A stretch of DNA of 31,604 nucleotides, taken from positions 1-31,604 of the forward strand of contig JWZX01003292.1 in assembly GCA_001275005.1 (NCBI GenBank), written 5' to 3'. The DNA is from Chrysochromulina tobinii (Eukaryota; Haptophyta; Prymnesiales; Chrysochromulinaceae). The notes below the pieces were generated by a model that was not told the origin of the DNA, made no database searches, and saw only the letters and a program-made list of their open reading frames with translations. Below, piece after piece: positions 8,004 to 16,400 of the stretch. The stretch's first letter is position 1, and the number at the start of each line of letters is the position of its first letter. The translations under genes were made by a program, and so were the position numbers.

Positions 8004-8361
8004 CAGGAGCAGCAGGAGCACGAGCAGCAGCAGCAGGAGCAGCAGGAGCAGGAGCGGCAGGAGGGCATGCTCCTTCGTCGAGTGCAGCCGGCCACGCACG
8101 CAACCGCCACGGTGGGTGCATCAGGAAATGTGCGGGTGTTCGGTCCGCAGCTCGTCCTGCTCCCAGGGCGAGGAATCCGTGTTATTGCGGCGTCCCGGCG
8201 GAGCCGGCCGCCATGGCGACCAGCGCCTCAGCCTCCGCGGACGGCAGCCGGCAGCAGATCTATCTATCCTCCTTCTGACCCGCAGCTCGCCCATGCAGCA
8301 GCTCATGCAGCAGCTCATGCAGCAGCTCATGCTCACAAACGCCGACCATCACCGAAGGTAG
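5728..8361 (+). CDS. SKP1-like, F-box-like and BspA-type LRR fusion protein
   Basis: The start is the first ATG of the frame (Met-Lys-Arg-Arg-Arg); 877 aa to a TAG stop. After a Gly/Asp-rich leader (5-28), residues about 28-160 read as a complete SKP1 fold: a BTB/POZ-like start (Val-Arg-Ser-Ala-Glu-Gly-Glu-Glu-Val), then an Ala-His-Phe-Leu-Asp-Val segment, a Leu-Leu-Arg-Leu-Leu-Ser-Arg-Thr-Leu-Cys helix, Gly-Lys-Ser-Gly-Pro-Glu-Leu and Asp-Phe-Pro-Thr-Glu-Ala-Glu, as in the SKP1 dimerisation domain. Residues about 192-230 resemble an F-box (Leu-Arg-Ala-Leu-Lys-Gly-Val-Ser-Leu-Ala-Trp-Arg). Residues 352 to about 690 are 23-residue BspA-type LRRs. SKP1 and F-box proteins are normally separate SCF ubiquitin-ligase subunits with LRRs binding substrate, so a cytosolic or nuclear ligase adaptor is inferred. 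The poly-Ser and Arg/Ser tail after residue 720 comes from a CAG-type microsatellite and may be misframed; the 3' end is uncertain. Confidence 0.75.
6781..7790 (+). repeat. 69-bp LRR-coding tandem repeats, 14 full units plus one partial
   Basis: An exact 69-bp register: full units begin every 69 bases from 6781 to 7746, with a degenerate fifteenth to about 7790. Each encodes 23 residues of the form Ser-Met-Thr-Ser-Ile-[Glu/Ala]-Leu-Pro-Ala-Gly-Leu-Thr-Ser-Ile-Gly..., the BspA-like LRR pattern. Units vary mainly at the loop after Gly (Glu-Ser, Asp-Gly, Glu-His) and in the [Arg/Tyr/Asn]-[Gly/Arg/Asp]-Cys segment. Confidence 0.95.
7918..8066 (+). repeat. AGC/CAG trinucleotide microsatellite with degenerate tail
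   Basis: A perfect run of 27 AGC units (7918-8000) passes into an interrupted cag/gag mixture to about 8066. In the LRR frame it encodes poly-Ser then Arg/Ser. One other frame reads poly-Gln then a Gln/Glu-rich stretch, open to a stop at 8478-8480; the third reads poly-Ala. Confidence 0.95.
8294..8332 (+). repeat. 12-bp repeat, three units
   Basis: Three tandem copies of cagcagctcatg near the end of the LRR reading frame, read as Gln-Gln-Leu-Met repeats in that frame or Ala-Ala-His-Ala in another. The low complexity supports the view that this 3' portion may not be genuine coding sequence of the upstream gene. Confidence 0.8.
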
Positions 8362-8906
8362 ATGCAGCGGCGCTGCAACACTGCTTGGACCACATCGGCG
8401 CGACACTAAACTGCCCAACTGCTGAGATTCCTGACGCGAAGACGTGGCTGGCAATGCGGTCTGTGTCTGGGTCCGTGTAGTGTGGCCCACCGCCGCCGGC
8501 CGGTCCGCGGTCGCCCGCGGAGCGGGAGGTGGCGAGCGGGATTGCGGGAGTTTTTAGTCGGTGGCGCGGCCGCTGCCAGGATCGATTCTACAAATACGAA
8601 CACCCCGCAACCCCGCACGGACTCTGGCCCCGGGCGGCTCGCGAGATTTTCGCACGATCACGTCGGACGCTCCGCGCGGCGGCCCTGTCGCGCCGGGGCG
8701 CTCGGCTCCGACCAGACACTTACCGTCCCGTCTCACACGTGTGCCTAATTAGACACCAAACCACGCGCGGAACAAGGTGCAGGCTCGGCTTCCGTTCAGT
8801 GCGATAGCACCACATCGGACAACCCATGTACGAACGGGCCTGTCGCGGATAATGAATGCCCCGGCGGGATGCCTTTGACACGCAGCGCGCACATGCGCTA
8901 CATTTC
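8362..8906. other. Convergent intergenic region, no gene recognised
   Basis: It lies between the end of the plus-strand LRR gene and the end of the minus-strand kinase-like gene, so it should contain both 3' UTRs. Open frames here are short, start at non-ATG codons and have Arg/Pro/Ala-rich composition. A GC-rich self-complementary segment lies near 8493-8525. An alternative C-terminus for the LRR gene in the Gln/Glu frame would extend to 8480. No RNA gene was recognised. Confidence 0.5.
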
Positions 8907-11900
8907 TCATTGCGGGAGATGCTGCGTAGGGGGAGCGAGCTGTACCGAGGCTGTTACAATTGGCACAGGGGTCGACATATGTTCGAACGACCCGGGCATT
9001 CCTGCCGTGTCAAAGGCTCCCGTCGGGGCATAAACAGGCGTCAGCACAGGCTGCGCAAGCGGCGGCAGCTGTGGCGGGGGCAATGCTTGCGGCTGCCAAA
9101 GCTGCTGGGAAGGGGGTGCGGCGAGCGGTTGTGGAAAGGCATATGCCACTGGAGGCGCCGCCTGCCATGCCGGGGCCGGCGCAGCAACTGGCGCCGGCAC
9201 TGGCACTGGTACGGGTGCGGGCACGTGCACGGGTGCTGGCGCGGGCACAGGGGCTGGCACAGGTGCCCGCGCCGGCGCCGTTGACTGCCGCTGTCCACCC
9301 CACTGCGCATTTGGTGGAAGTCGCCGCACCACCGCAGTCGCAGTCGCAATCGGCAGGGTGACCGCGGGCCCAGGCTCCCCTGAGAACCTGTTCTCTCTGA
9401 TCACTGGCGCGGGCACCGGCACGGGCCCTGGCGCTGTCGACGTTGCCGACAAAGGTGCCGGCGTCGGCGCCGACGACTGCCGCTGTGGAAGCGCGGTCCA
9501 TTGTTGTCCTTGTGCTGGAACTTGCCGGACCACCGCGGTCTGAATCGGCAGGGCGGCCGCAGCTGGCGCAGAGGGCTGCTGAGGCAGTATCGCCAGCTGC
9601 TGCTGCACGGAAGGCACCGCAGTTGCAACTGGCAGCATCGTCATCGATAGCGACGATGGCACCGTCGATTGCTGCTGCGCCGCCGTCGTAGTAATCTGCT
9701 GCTGCGGCGGCACATGCGCCGTCGGTGTCGTCGCATAAGCCGTCGTCGGCATCGTCGCCGTCGCACATGGCGCAACAATCTGCTGCTGCTGCGCCGCGGC
9801 GAGCATGAGCTGCGGATGCATCAGCGGCTGAGGTTGTGGCTGCGCAGGTAGTGGATGCTGATGCTGTGCTTGCGGCTGCCAAACCGGCTGCGGCGCCCGC
9901 GTCGCGGGCATCGGTTGGGTGATTGGAGTCTGGACCGGAGGCATCACCTGCCCTAAGGTCGGCACCAATGTCGGCAAGGGTGCCATGGAAGCCGCCGCAG
10001 TAGCCGCCGCAGGAGGCTGCCCATGAGCGGGAGGAGTCTGCCCGTAGCCGCCGCACGCCGCAGACTGCCGTGGAGGAGGCACGCCACCCCACGGCAGCGA
10101 CGGAATTGATGTCGTCGGCAACGGAGCCGGTACCGGTGCTCCAACAGAGATAGCACTTACTGTGGCAACGTGCTGCAACGGGCTGGCCGGATGCTGGTGC
10201 TGCTGCTGCTGCTGCGGCGGCGGTGGCAGAGGCGGTGCCATCTGATGCGACGTGGACTGGAGCACCGGCTTCTTCTGCTGGGAAGGGGGTGCGGCGAGCG
10301 GTTGTGGAAAGGCATATGCCACTGGAGGCGCCGCCTGCCATGCCGGGGCCGGCGCAGCAACTGGCGCCGGCACTGGCACTGGTACGGGTGCGGGCACGTG
10401 CACGGGTCCCGGTGCTGGCACTGGGGGCTGCGTCGGCGCCGTCGACTGCCACTGCGATGGCCACATGGGGCGGCTGAGGTCCTCGGCGGGAATTGCGATA
10501 CGCGGCGGTAGGCTGGCCGTTGGCGGCTGCAGCACTGTGCGGGGCGCAGCCGAAGACTGGAGAGGGACGGGAGCGGCGGGAGCGGCGAGGGCGGCTGGAG
10601 ATGGCACTGGCGGCGGCGCTGGCGCAGCCGAAACAGCAGGGGCGTTAATGAGCGACCTCAGTTGATGATTGTGGACTTGCAGCTGCTCGTTCTGTTCCCG
10701 TAAGTGGTCGCGGAGCTGCACGTAGTACCGAAGGAGTGCCTCCTGCTTTGCAGCTTGGGGCCAAGGGCGGGGGACTGACTTACTAATGTAAAGCGCCGCA
10801 TCGTTCCACACAGCCGCGTGGTCCTTGTCAAGCTTGCCGTACAGCTCGCGCAGCTGCTCGTTACTGCTGCTGCCGTGCACCACAAACTTGCGCCGGGCCT
10901 TTCGAGGCTGCTCAGCCGGCGGGTGCGCGGGAGGCGGCTGCAGGGCGGCAGACGGCACCACTGGCTGTGGCGCAGTAGGCGGTGGCTGTCCTTGGGGGGG
11001 CGCCTCCACGCTCAGCCTGAGGGTGTGCGGGTCGTGCAGCTGAGCGGAGGTGTGGGGCGTGAAGGACGGCGATGGTGCGGGCGCTGGCGACGGTGACGAG
11101 CAGGCAGAGAAGGTCGTTGCGGCTCGCGGCAGCTGTGCGGGGGAGAGCGGCTGTCCTGGCGCTGGCGCTGGTGCCGCTTTGGCCCGTAGCTGAGGCGTAT
11201 CCACGTGCACGGGAGGTTGCGATGGCGGCGACGCTGGCTCTGAGTGCGTTACCGGCGGCAGTGCTGGTAGTGAGTGCGGCGGTGGCGGTGGTGCTAGCTG
11301 TGGTATTGGTGGAGTGACGAGAGCAGAAGACGGCGGCGACTTGGCGGCCGTAGCCAAGGGTGCGACAGATGGCACTGCGGCAGGTGCAGGCACTGCGGGA
11401 GCTTCGGTGTTGAGAGCAGCCGGTGGCGCTTGGCTCGTTGGCGCCGACTCAACAGCAGCACATGGCGGCGTCTGCAGCGTCTGTAGCGGAGAGGCTGCGG
11501 AAGGGGCCGACACGGTTCTTGTGCTAGACGTGTGTAGTGGCTCCTTTAACGCCGACGGCACCGCCAGGAGTGGAGCGCCCTTGGGAGCTTCCCTGGCTTC
11601 CTCTGGCTTCGCCGCCATCGGCTCCTCCACAACCTCAGCCACGTCCACCGCCTCCACAGCGGCGGGGCCTTCTGCCAAGGGCACCGCCGCTCCGGGCACC
11701 TCTGGCTCTGATGACTCTGATGACGTGGGGTTCGCGAGGCGCTGCGCGAAGGCATCCGCAGTCGGCTGTCCGGCAGCCTCACGCGCCGCGGGCTCGACCT
11801 CCATGCTTGCGCTGCGGGCGGACTCGAGGGCGCCATCGTGGGCGCCTTCGGAGGCGGCGGCGAGGGCCTCGCGGATGGCCTCGGATGCGAGGGCGAGGCC

Positions 11901-13175
11901 CAGCGCCACGGGCGTCTCCGATGCAGCTGCTGCATCTGCCTCGTCTGGGGCGGTTTCCACGGTAGCACCGTCGGCAGCACCCGATGCGATTCCCTCAGCA
12001 GTGCCCCCAACAGCACCCTCTGCGACGTCGTCTTTGGTGACGTCTGCAGCGCCCTCTGTGGCGGCGCCCGCTGCGATGCCCCCTGCAGAGCTTGCGGCGG
12101 CGCCCTCTGTGACGCCCGCGGTGGCGCAGACGGCGGCCACCGTGCCCTCGCCCAGCTCCCAGTCCCACCCCGCCTCATCCGACGCGGAGGCTCGCGGCTC
12201 GCCCGCGATCGTGGGAGGCGATGCGGTGTGGGACGCTGCAGACGGCTCGGCCGCCGCTGCCACGGGCTGCATGCGCGCGGCTTTGCATCGCTCGTGCAGC
12301 GGTGGCAGTTGGGCAATGATCGGACGCAGCCACGTGCCACTCGGAGCGTCGCCGAGGGCGCTCAGCACGGCGCGCGTCAACAGCCGCGAGGCAGTGGGGC
12401 GGCCTGTGGGCTCGTGCTGCACGCACGCTGCGACGAGCTCTTTGAACCCAGACGAGGCCGCTTCCGCTGGTATCGGTGGGTCCGAGTGCAACACCCGCAG
12501 CATCACCTTGAGCGGCGCCATGCCCGCGTACGGCGCGGCGCCGCGCGTGAGCTCGATGGCGGTGATCCCAAACGACCAGATGTCCGCGGCGGCATCGTAG
12601 CCGCTCGCCTGCTCAAGCACCTCGGGCGCCATCCAGCCGTGAGAGCCGACAAAGGTCGTTGCCTTGGAGCGGAGCTCGCCCCCGCGGTAGAGCGAGGTCG
12701 AGAAGCCAAAGTCGGCGAGGCGCACGTCACCTTCGGCGTCGATGAGGATGCTACTCGACTTGAGGTTGCGGTGCAGCGTACCGTGCTTGTGCATGTACGC
12801 GAGGCCGCGGCCGACCTCACGCAGCACAACCAGCGCCGGCGTCTCCTCAAATCCGCCGGGAAGCGTGCTGCTCATGATGTCGGCGCACGAACCGCAAGCG
12901 TGCTGCTGCATCACGAGCCAGAGCGTGTGGTTGACGACGAAGGCGGCGTGCAGCTGCGCAAGGTTCTGGTGGCTGAGCTGCCCCATTGCCTGCACCTCCC
13001 GCCGCACATCCTCGAGTGACGGCAGCAAGTCGAGATCAAAGATCTTGAGTGCCACCGGACCTCGCCCATCGCACTCGGCCGCCCATACGCCTGACGCTGC
13101 GCCGTTCGAGTCGCCGATTTTGGGGCCTCGTTTGTATGCCGAACAGGCGATAGGCCATACCGTCAGCGTCGCCAT
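8907..13175 (-). CDS. STE20/OSR1-type protein kinase-fold protein, probable pseudokinase
   Basis: 1,422 aa from the ATG at 13175, chosen because the kinase domain starts about 20 residues later; an in-frame extension to 13328 has a TTG start. Residues 18-280 match STE20-group kinases closest to OSR1/SPAK: Val-Ala-Leu-Lys (Lys44), helix-C Glu60, a Leu-Trp-Leu-Val-Met hinge, Asp155-Phe-Gly, Phe-Val-Gly-Ser-His-Gly-Trp-Met-Ala-Pro-Glu and Asp-Ile-Trp-Ser-Phe-Gly-Ile-Thr-Ala-Ile-Glu-Leu. The catalytic loop reads His-Arg-Asn137-Leu-Lys: the usual catalytic Asp is Asn (codon AAC), and the glycine loop is degenerate. This suggests loss or strong reduction of phosphotransfer, as in the STE20-family pseudokinase STRAD. 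The remaining 1,100 residues are Ala/Glu/Ser-rich, then Pro/Ala/Gln-rich, with one helical island at about 762-840 ending in a coiled-coil-like Leu-Arg-Glu-Gln-Asn-Glu-Gln-Leu. Introns could be hidden in the tail. Confidence 0.8.
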   Translation of the reverse strand: MATLTVWPIACSAYKRGPKIGDSNGAASGVWAAECDGRGPVALKIFDLDLLPSLEDVRREVQAMGQLSHQNLAQLHAAFVVNHTLWLVMQQHACGSCADIMSSTLPGGFEETPALVVLREVGRGLAYMHKHGTLHRNLKSSSILIDAEGDVRLADFGFSTSLYRGGELRSKATTFVGSHGWMAPEVLEQASGYDAAADIWSFGITAIELTRGAAPYAGMAPLKVMLRVLHSDPPIPAEAASSGFKELVAACVQHEPTGRPTASRLLTRAVLSALGDAPSGTWLRPIIAQLPPLHERCKAARMQPVAAAAEPSAASHTASPPTIAGEPRASASDEAGWDWELGEGTVAAVCATAGVTEGAAASSAGGIAAGAATEGAADVTKDDVAEGAVGGTAEGIASGAADGATVETAPDEADAAAASETPVALGLALASEAIREALAAASEGAHDGALESARSASMEVEPAAREAAGQPTADAFAQRLANPTSSESSEPEVPGAAVPLAEGPAAVEAVDVAEVVEEPMAAKPEEAREAPKGAPLLAVPSALKEPLHTSSTRTVSAPSAASPLQTLQTPPCAAVESAPTSQAPPAALNTEAPAVPAPAAVPSVAPLATAAKSPPSSALVTPPIPQLAPPPPPHSLPALPPVTHSEPASPPSQPPVHVDTPQLRAKAAPAPAPGQPLSPAQLPRAATTFSACSSPSPAPAPSPSFTPHTSAQLHDPHTLRLSVEAPPQGQPPPTAPQPVVPSAALQPPPAHPPAEQPRKARRKFVVHGSSSNEQLRELYGKLDKDHAAVWNDAALYISKSVPRPWPQAAKQEALLRYYVQLRDHLREQNEQLQVHNHQLRSLINAPAVSAAPAPPPVPSPAALAAPAAPVPLQSSAAPRTVLQPPTASLPPRIAIPAEDLSRPMWPSQWQSTAPTQPPVPAPGPVHVPAPVPVPVPAPVAAPAPAWQAAPPVAYAFPQPLAAPPSQQKKPVLQSTSHQMAPPLPPPPQQQQQHQHPASPLQHVATVSAISVGAPVPAPLPTTSIPSLPWGGVPPPRQSAACGGYGQTPPAHGQPPAAATAAASMAPLPTLVPTLGQVMPPVQTPITQPMPATRAPQPVWQPQAQHQHPLPAQPQPQPLMHPQLMLAAAQQQQIVAPCATATMPTTAYATTPTAHVPPQQQITTTAAQQQSTVPSSLSMTMLPVATAVPSVQQQLAILPQQPSAPAAAALPIQTAVVRQVPAQGQQWTALPQRQSSAPTPAPLSATSTAPGPVPVPAPVIRENRFSGEPGPAVTLPIATATAVVRRLPPNAQWGGQRQSTAPARAPVPAPVPAPAPVHVPAPVPVPVPAPVAAPAPAWQAAPPVAYAFPQPLAAPPSQQLWQPQALPPPQLPPLAQPVLTPVYAPTGAFDTAGMPGSFEHMSTPVPIVTASVQLAPPTQHLPQ
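9102..9234 (-). repeat. 133-bp direct repeat, copy 1
   Basis: Identical base for base, as far as can be read, to 10275-10407 in the same orientation. The spacing is 1,173 bases, a multiple of three, so both copies encode the same Pro/Ala/Val-rich segment of the kinase-like protein's tail (Trp-Gln-Ala-Ala-Pro-Pro-Val-Ala-Tyr-Ala-Phe-Pro-Gln-Pro core). Confidence 0.9.
10275..10407 (-). repeat. 133-bp direct repeat, copy 2
   Basis: Second copy of the exact direct repeat at 9102-9234. Flanking sequence on both sides differs, apart from further generic Pro-Val-Pro-Ala coding repeats. Confidence 0.9.
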
Positions 13176-13403
13176 GATTGTGGAGGGAAGGTTTTTTGCG
13201 ACGAAACTCTGTAGATGCAAACCCCCAGAGGTCATGGTCATTTCCCAAGCCGCACCACAAATAAACGTAGAGCGGCTTCCGCAGGTGCCTTTGGAATTCC
13301 GCAGTGCCGTCAACTGTGCCGTCCCCAATGGCCGGCCTCACCTGGGGCCTGGTGTGGGTATCGCCGCTTTCACCACCATCGTCTTGGTTCACTGCCATAT
13401 CTG
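13176..13403. promoter_or_regulatory. Short divergent intergenic region (genes 4 and 5)
   Basis: It separates the kinase-like gene (minus, ATG 13175) from the giant multidomain gene (plus, ATG 13404) by 228 bases. Both long open frames extend into it from non-ATG codons, so start choice is a judgement. A shared promoter is suggested by spacing alone; no core element was recognised. Confidence 0.3.
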
Positions 13404-16400
13404 ATGCTTGTTCGTGCGCTCAGCTTCAATCGTAAGAAGGCCACAGCGCAGGCACAGCCGACAGCCACGGTAGCCGCGACCTGGTTTGTCGCAGATGCCG
13501 AACAGGCGGAGCCAGTGGAGATCTCGGCGGAGACGCTCCAGACGCTGGATCCAGACACACTCGTGTGGACGGACGGCCTACCGGACTGGGTGGCCGTGCA
13601 CACGGTCGCAAAGCCTATGCCTCGGCAACCGATAGTGCCGATGCAGCCCCAAATACTGTCTTCAGGAATGCGCCCGACGTCATCCGGAATGCGCCCATTG
13701 GCACCCGGCCCTGGCCCACAACGCGCTTACGCGCCCGGCATGCAGCCGCTGCCACCTGGTGCCCCTCGTGCCCCTCCCCCTGGCGGCCCTCGCGCACCTC
13801 CCCCTGGCGGCCCTCGCGCACCTCCCCCTGGCGGCCCTCGCGCACCTCCCCCTGGCGGCCCTCGCGCCCCTCCCCCTGGCGGCCCTCGCGCACCTCCCCC
13901 TGGCGGCCCTCGCGCCCCTCCACCTGGCCTTCGCGCGCCCAATGGGGCGTCGCCGCCGCCTGGGGGTAGGCCGCTCCACATGGGACCGCCCATGGCGCCC
14001 GGAATGGGTCCGCCGCCAACTCGGAACTTGCCGCGCGCGGATGGCGGCGACGCGCCGAGAGCAGGCCCGCCTCCAGGTCGTGTACTCGGCAAGCCCACGC
14101 CATCGTTTGCTGCTGCGGCGCAGCAGCTTCAGGGGCTAGGCACCAAACGGCCTGATCCAGCCGGCATCGTTGCTGCGCTCACTGGTGCTGGCGCCAACAG
14201 GGGTGGTGGAGGTGGCACTGGCGCTCAGCTGTGGCGCCGGCTCAAGGCAAAGACCCAGATCACACAGGCACTCCGGCGCGTCAAGCGACGTGGCAAAGCG
14301 ATGGGCGACGAGCTGCTCGGGCGCCCCGAGCTGCCCCGCGACTTTTTGCAACGGGCGACGGTCTGGTCCGACCGATTCGTCAAGACGGCGCTCATCCCAG
14401 GCTATTCTGTGCAGGAACCGAATGCCCTGCGCACTGGCTGCACGTTGCTCTCGATGCAGAAGGAGACGCCCATCTCCGCCCGTGCGGGCCTAGCCGCCGC
14501 TAAGCTTGCCGGCGACACCTCTGATCGTGGCTCGGCGCGGCAACGCCAGGCGAGGAGCAGCTCATTTGACCCAGACGCGGCGACGGCTGACGAGCTGCTT
14601 GAGCACGTGCGCGAGCACGAGCCACAGCACTACATCCCGCTAGCCTTCAACGACGGGGACAACCGCGGCCTGTACGTGACGCTCGAGAACGTCAAGGAGA
14701 TGGCGCTGCACGCTGAGTTTGGCTTTGAGGCGGCGGGCAAGCGTGGCGACGCGATGAAGATCGTTAAGACCTTCGTGCTCGACTATTGGCGCGAGACGAA
14801 CAGGATCAACTCGATGGAGGCGATCATCCTGCTCTCCGACATGTTTTATCTGAGCGCATCTCTCGGGCCGAGCGCCGTGACGCAGCTTATGAATCTGTGG
14901 CGCGAGATGGTGCATACCTCGCGCGAGCACGGGATCAAGGTCTTCCTCGAGCCCGCGCGCCTCACGCTGCTCCCTTTCCATCACGTCTTCATCGCCTCCG
15001 ATGCGCTGCAGCTCGCGCTGTGCCACTACGTGCGCTCGCCGCCCGACGCGTCGCCGGCCGACGGCTCGGCTACGACACGGGGCGGCATCTCGCGCGAGAC
15101 AGTCGAGGGACTCATGGAGATGACGCTCGTCGCTGAGCCCGAGTTGCGCGAGCGCTTCGTGAAGCAGGTCGACGAGATGGCTGCCCTGTGCCGCCGAGAG
15201 GCGCCCACGCACTCCCTCGTCGTCTCCATGTCGCAGATGGACGTGCACGCGCTCGCCGCGATCTATGCCACCTTCCTTGGCGCCTGGAAGGGGGATGCGA
15301 CTTTGGTGCAGAAGGGGGATGCGACGTTGGTGCCGCGCTTCGCCGAACAGCCTCAGGCAGCGGAGTCGGCGGAGAACGCGGTCGAACGCCTCGAGAAGCT
15401 TTCGATCGTGCGGCAGACGGTGCAGCGGCAGGTGAATTTGCTACTGTCGCTCTACTCCAACGTGCAAGGCGAGCCCGTCCCTGATCCCTGGGAGGGCACC
15501 ATCCTCAGCAGCGCCGAGCACGAGCGCCTCGAGCTGTTCTCGATCCATATGCTGCAGCAGCTGCTCCCGATGAAGAGTATCCAGGAGCAGAAGATGCTCC
15601 TACTGCCCCGCGGCCTCGTGCGCTGCCCCTCGCTCGAGGAGCTCTACCTGCAGCTCAATGCCATCAAGACGCGGCTGCTCGGGCCCGCGTGCGAGCTCCT
15701 CGTGTCGCCCGTGACCGCGGTGCGCCAGGCGCCCAAAGTGAGCGCGCCCAATGCGCCCGCACACCATGGCAAGAAGAGCGCGGCCAAGGATGGCGGCGCT
15801 GAGGATCTCGTGTGGCAGCTCTCGGTGACGCTGCTCTCCGCACGCGGCCTCAAGCAAGGGCCCCATGCGCTCTATGCGCGAATCAAGTGCAACGCCTACA
15901 CGTACAAGAGCCAGCCTGTCTGGCGCGTTGCGGAGAGTCGTGGTAGCAGTGCGACAGCATCGTTTGCGGAGGACGTGATGTACACGTTTCACCACGTGGA
16001 GGAGCGCAGCACACTCGAGGTACGAGTGCTCGAGGATCATCCGCTAGGAGCGCTGCTGGACCCGCTTGTAGGCAAGGCCGTCGTCGACCTCGCCCAACTC
16101 AAGGGCAACAAGACCCGGCACAGCAAGTGGTTTGAGCTGAGCAAGGGCTCCAAGGTGACGGGAGAGATCTGCCTCGAGCTCCAGATGGAACTCATCGGCG
16201 CGACGCAACAGACGTCGCACGCCCCGGCCCGTGGGCGAAGGGGGAGCACGCCTGGGCTCGGGGAGGTGGAGCAGCAGTCCAAGCTCGACTTTTTAACGCT
16301 GAGCGGCGGCTGGCAGGGCTTCTGCTGGCACTCGGCGGCGACTGCATCGACCACGTTCCAGATGATGGAGATGGACATGATCTTCTCGAGCGGTGGCGAC

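Noticed and set aside
11314-12600. 428-codon plus-strand open frame
   Set aside because: It is antisense to the Ala/Glu-rich part and kinase domain of the minus-strand gene, consists of Ala/Ser/Gly runs from GC-rich codons and has no motif; the minus strand carries unmistakable kinase motifs.
14570-15750. MUN-like (Munc13) helical domain before the C2 in the giant protein
   Set aside because: The order of helical region then C2 is suggestive, but no specific MUN motif could be identified by reading; left as unrecognised.
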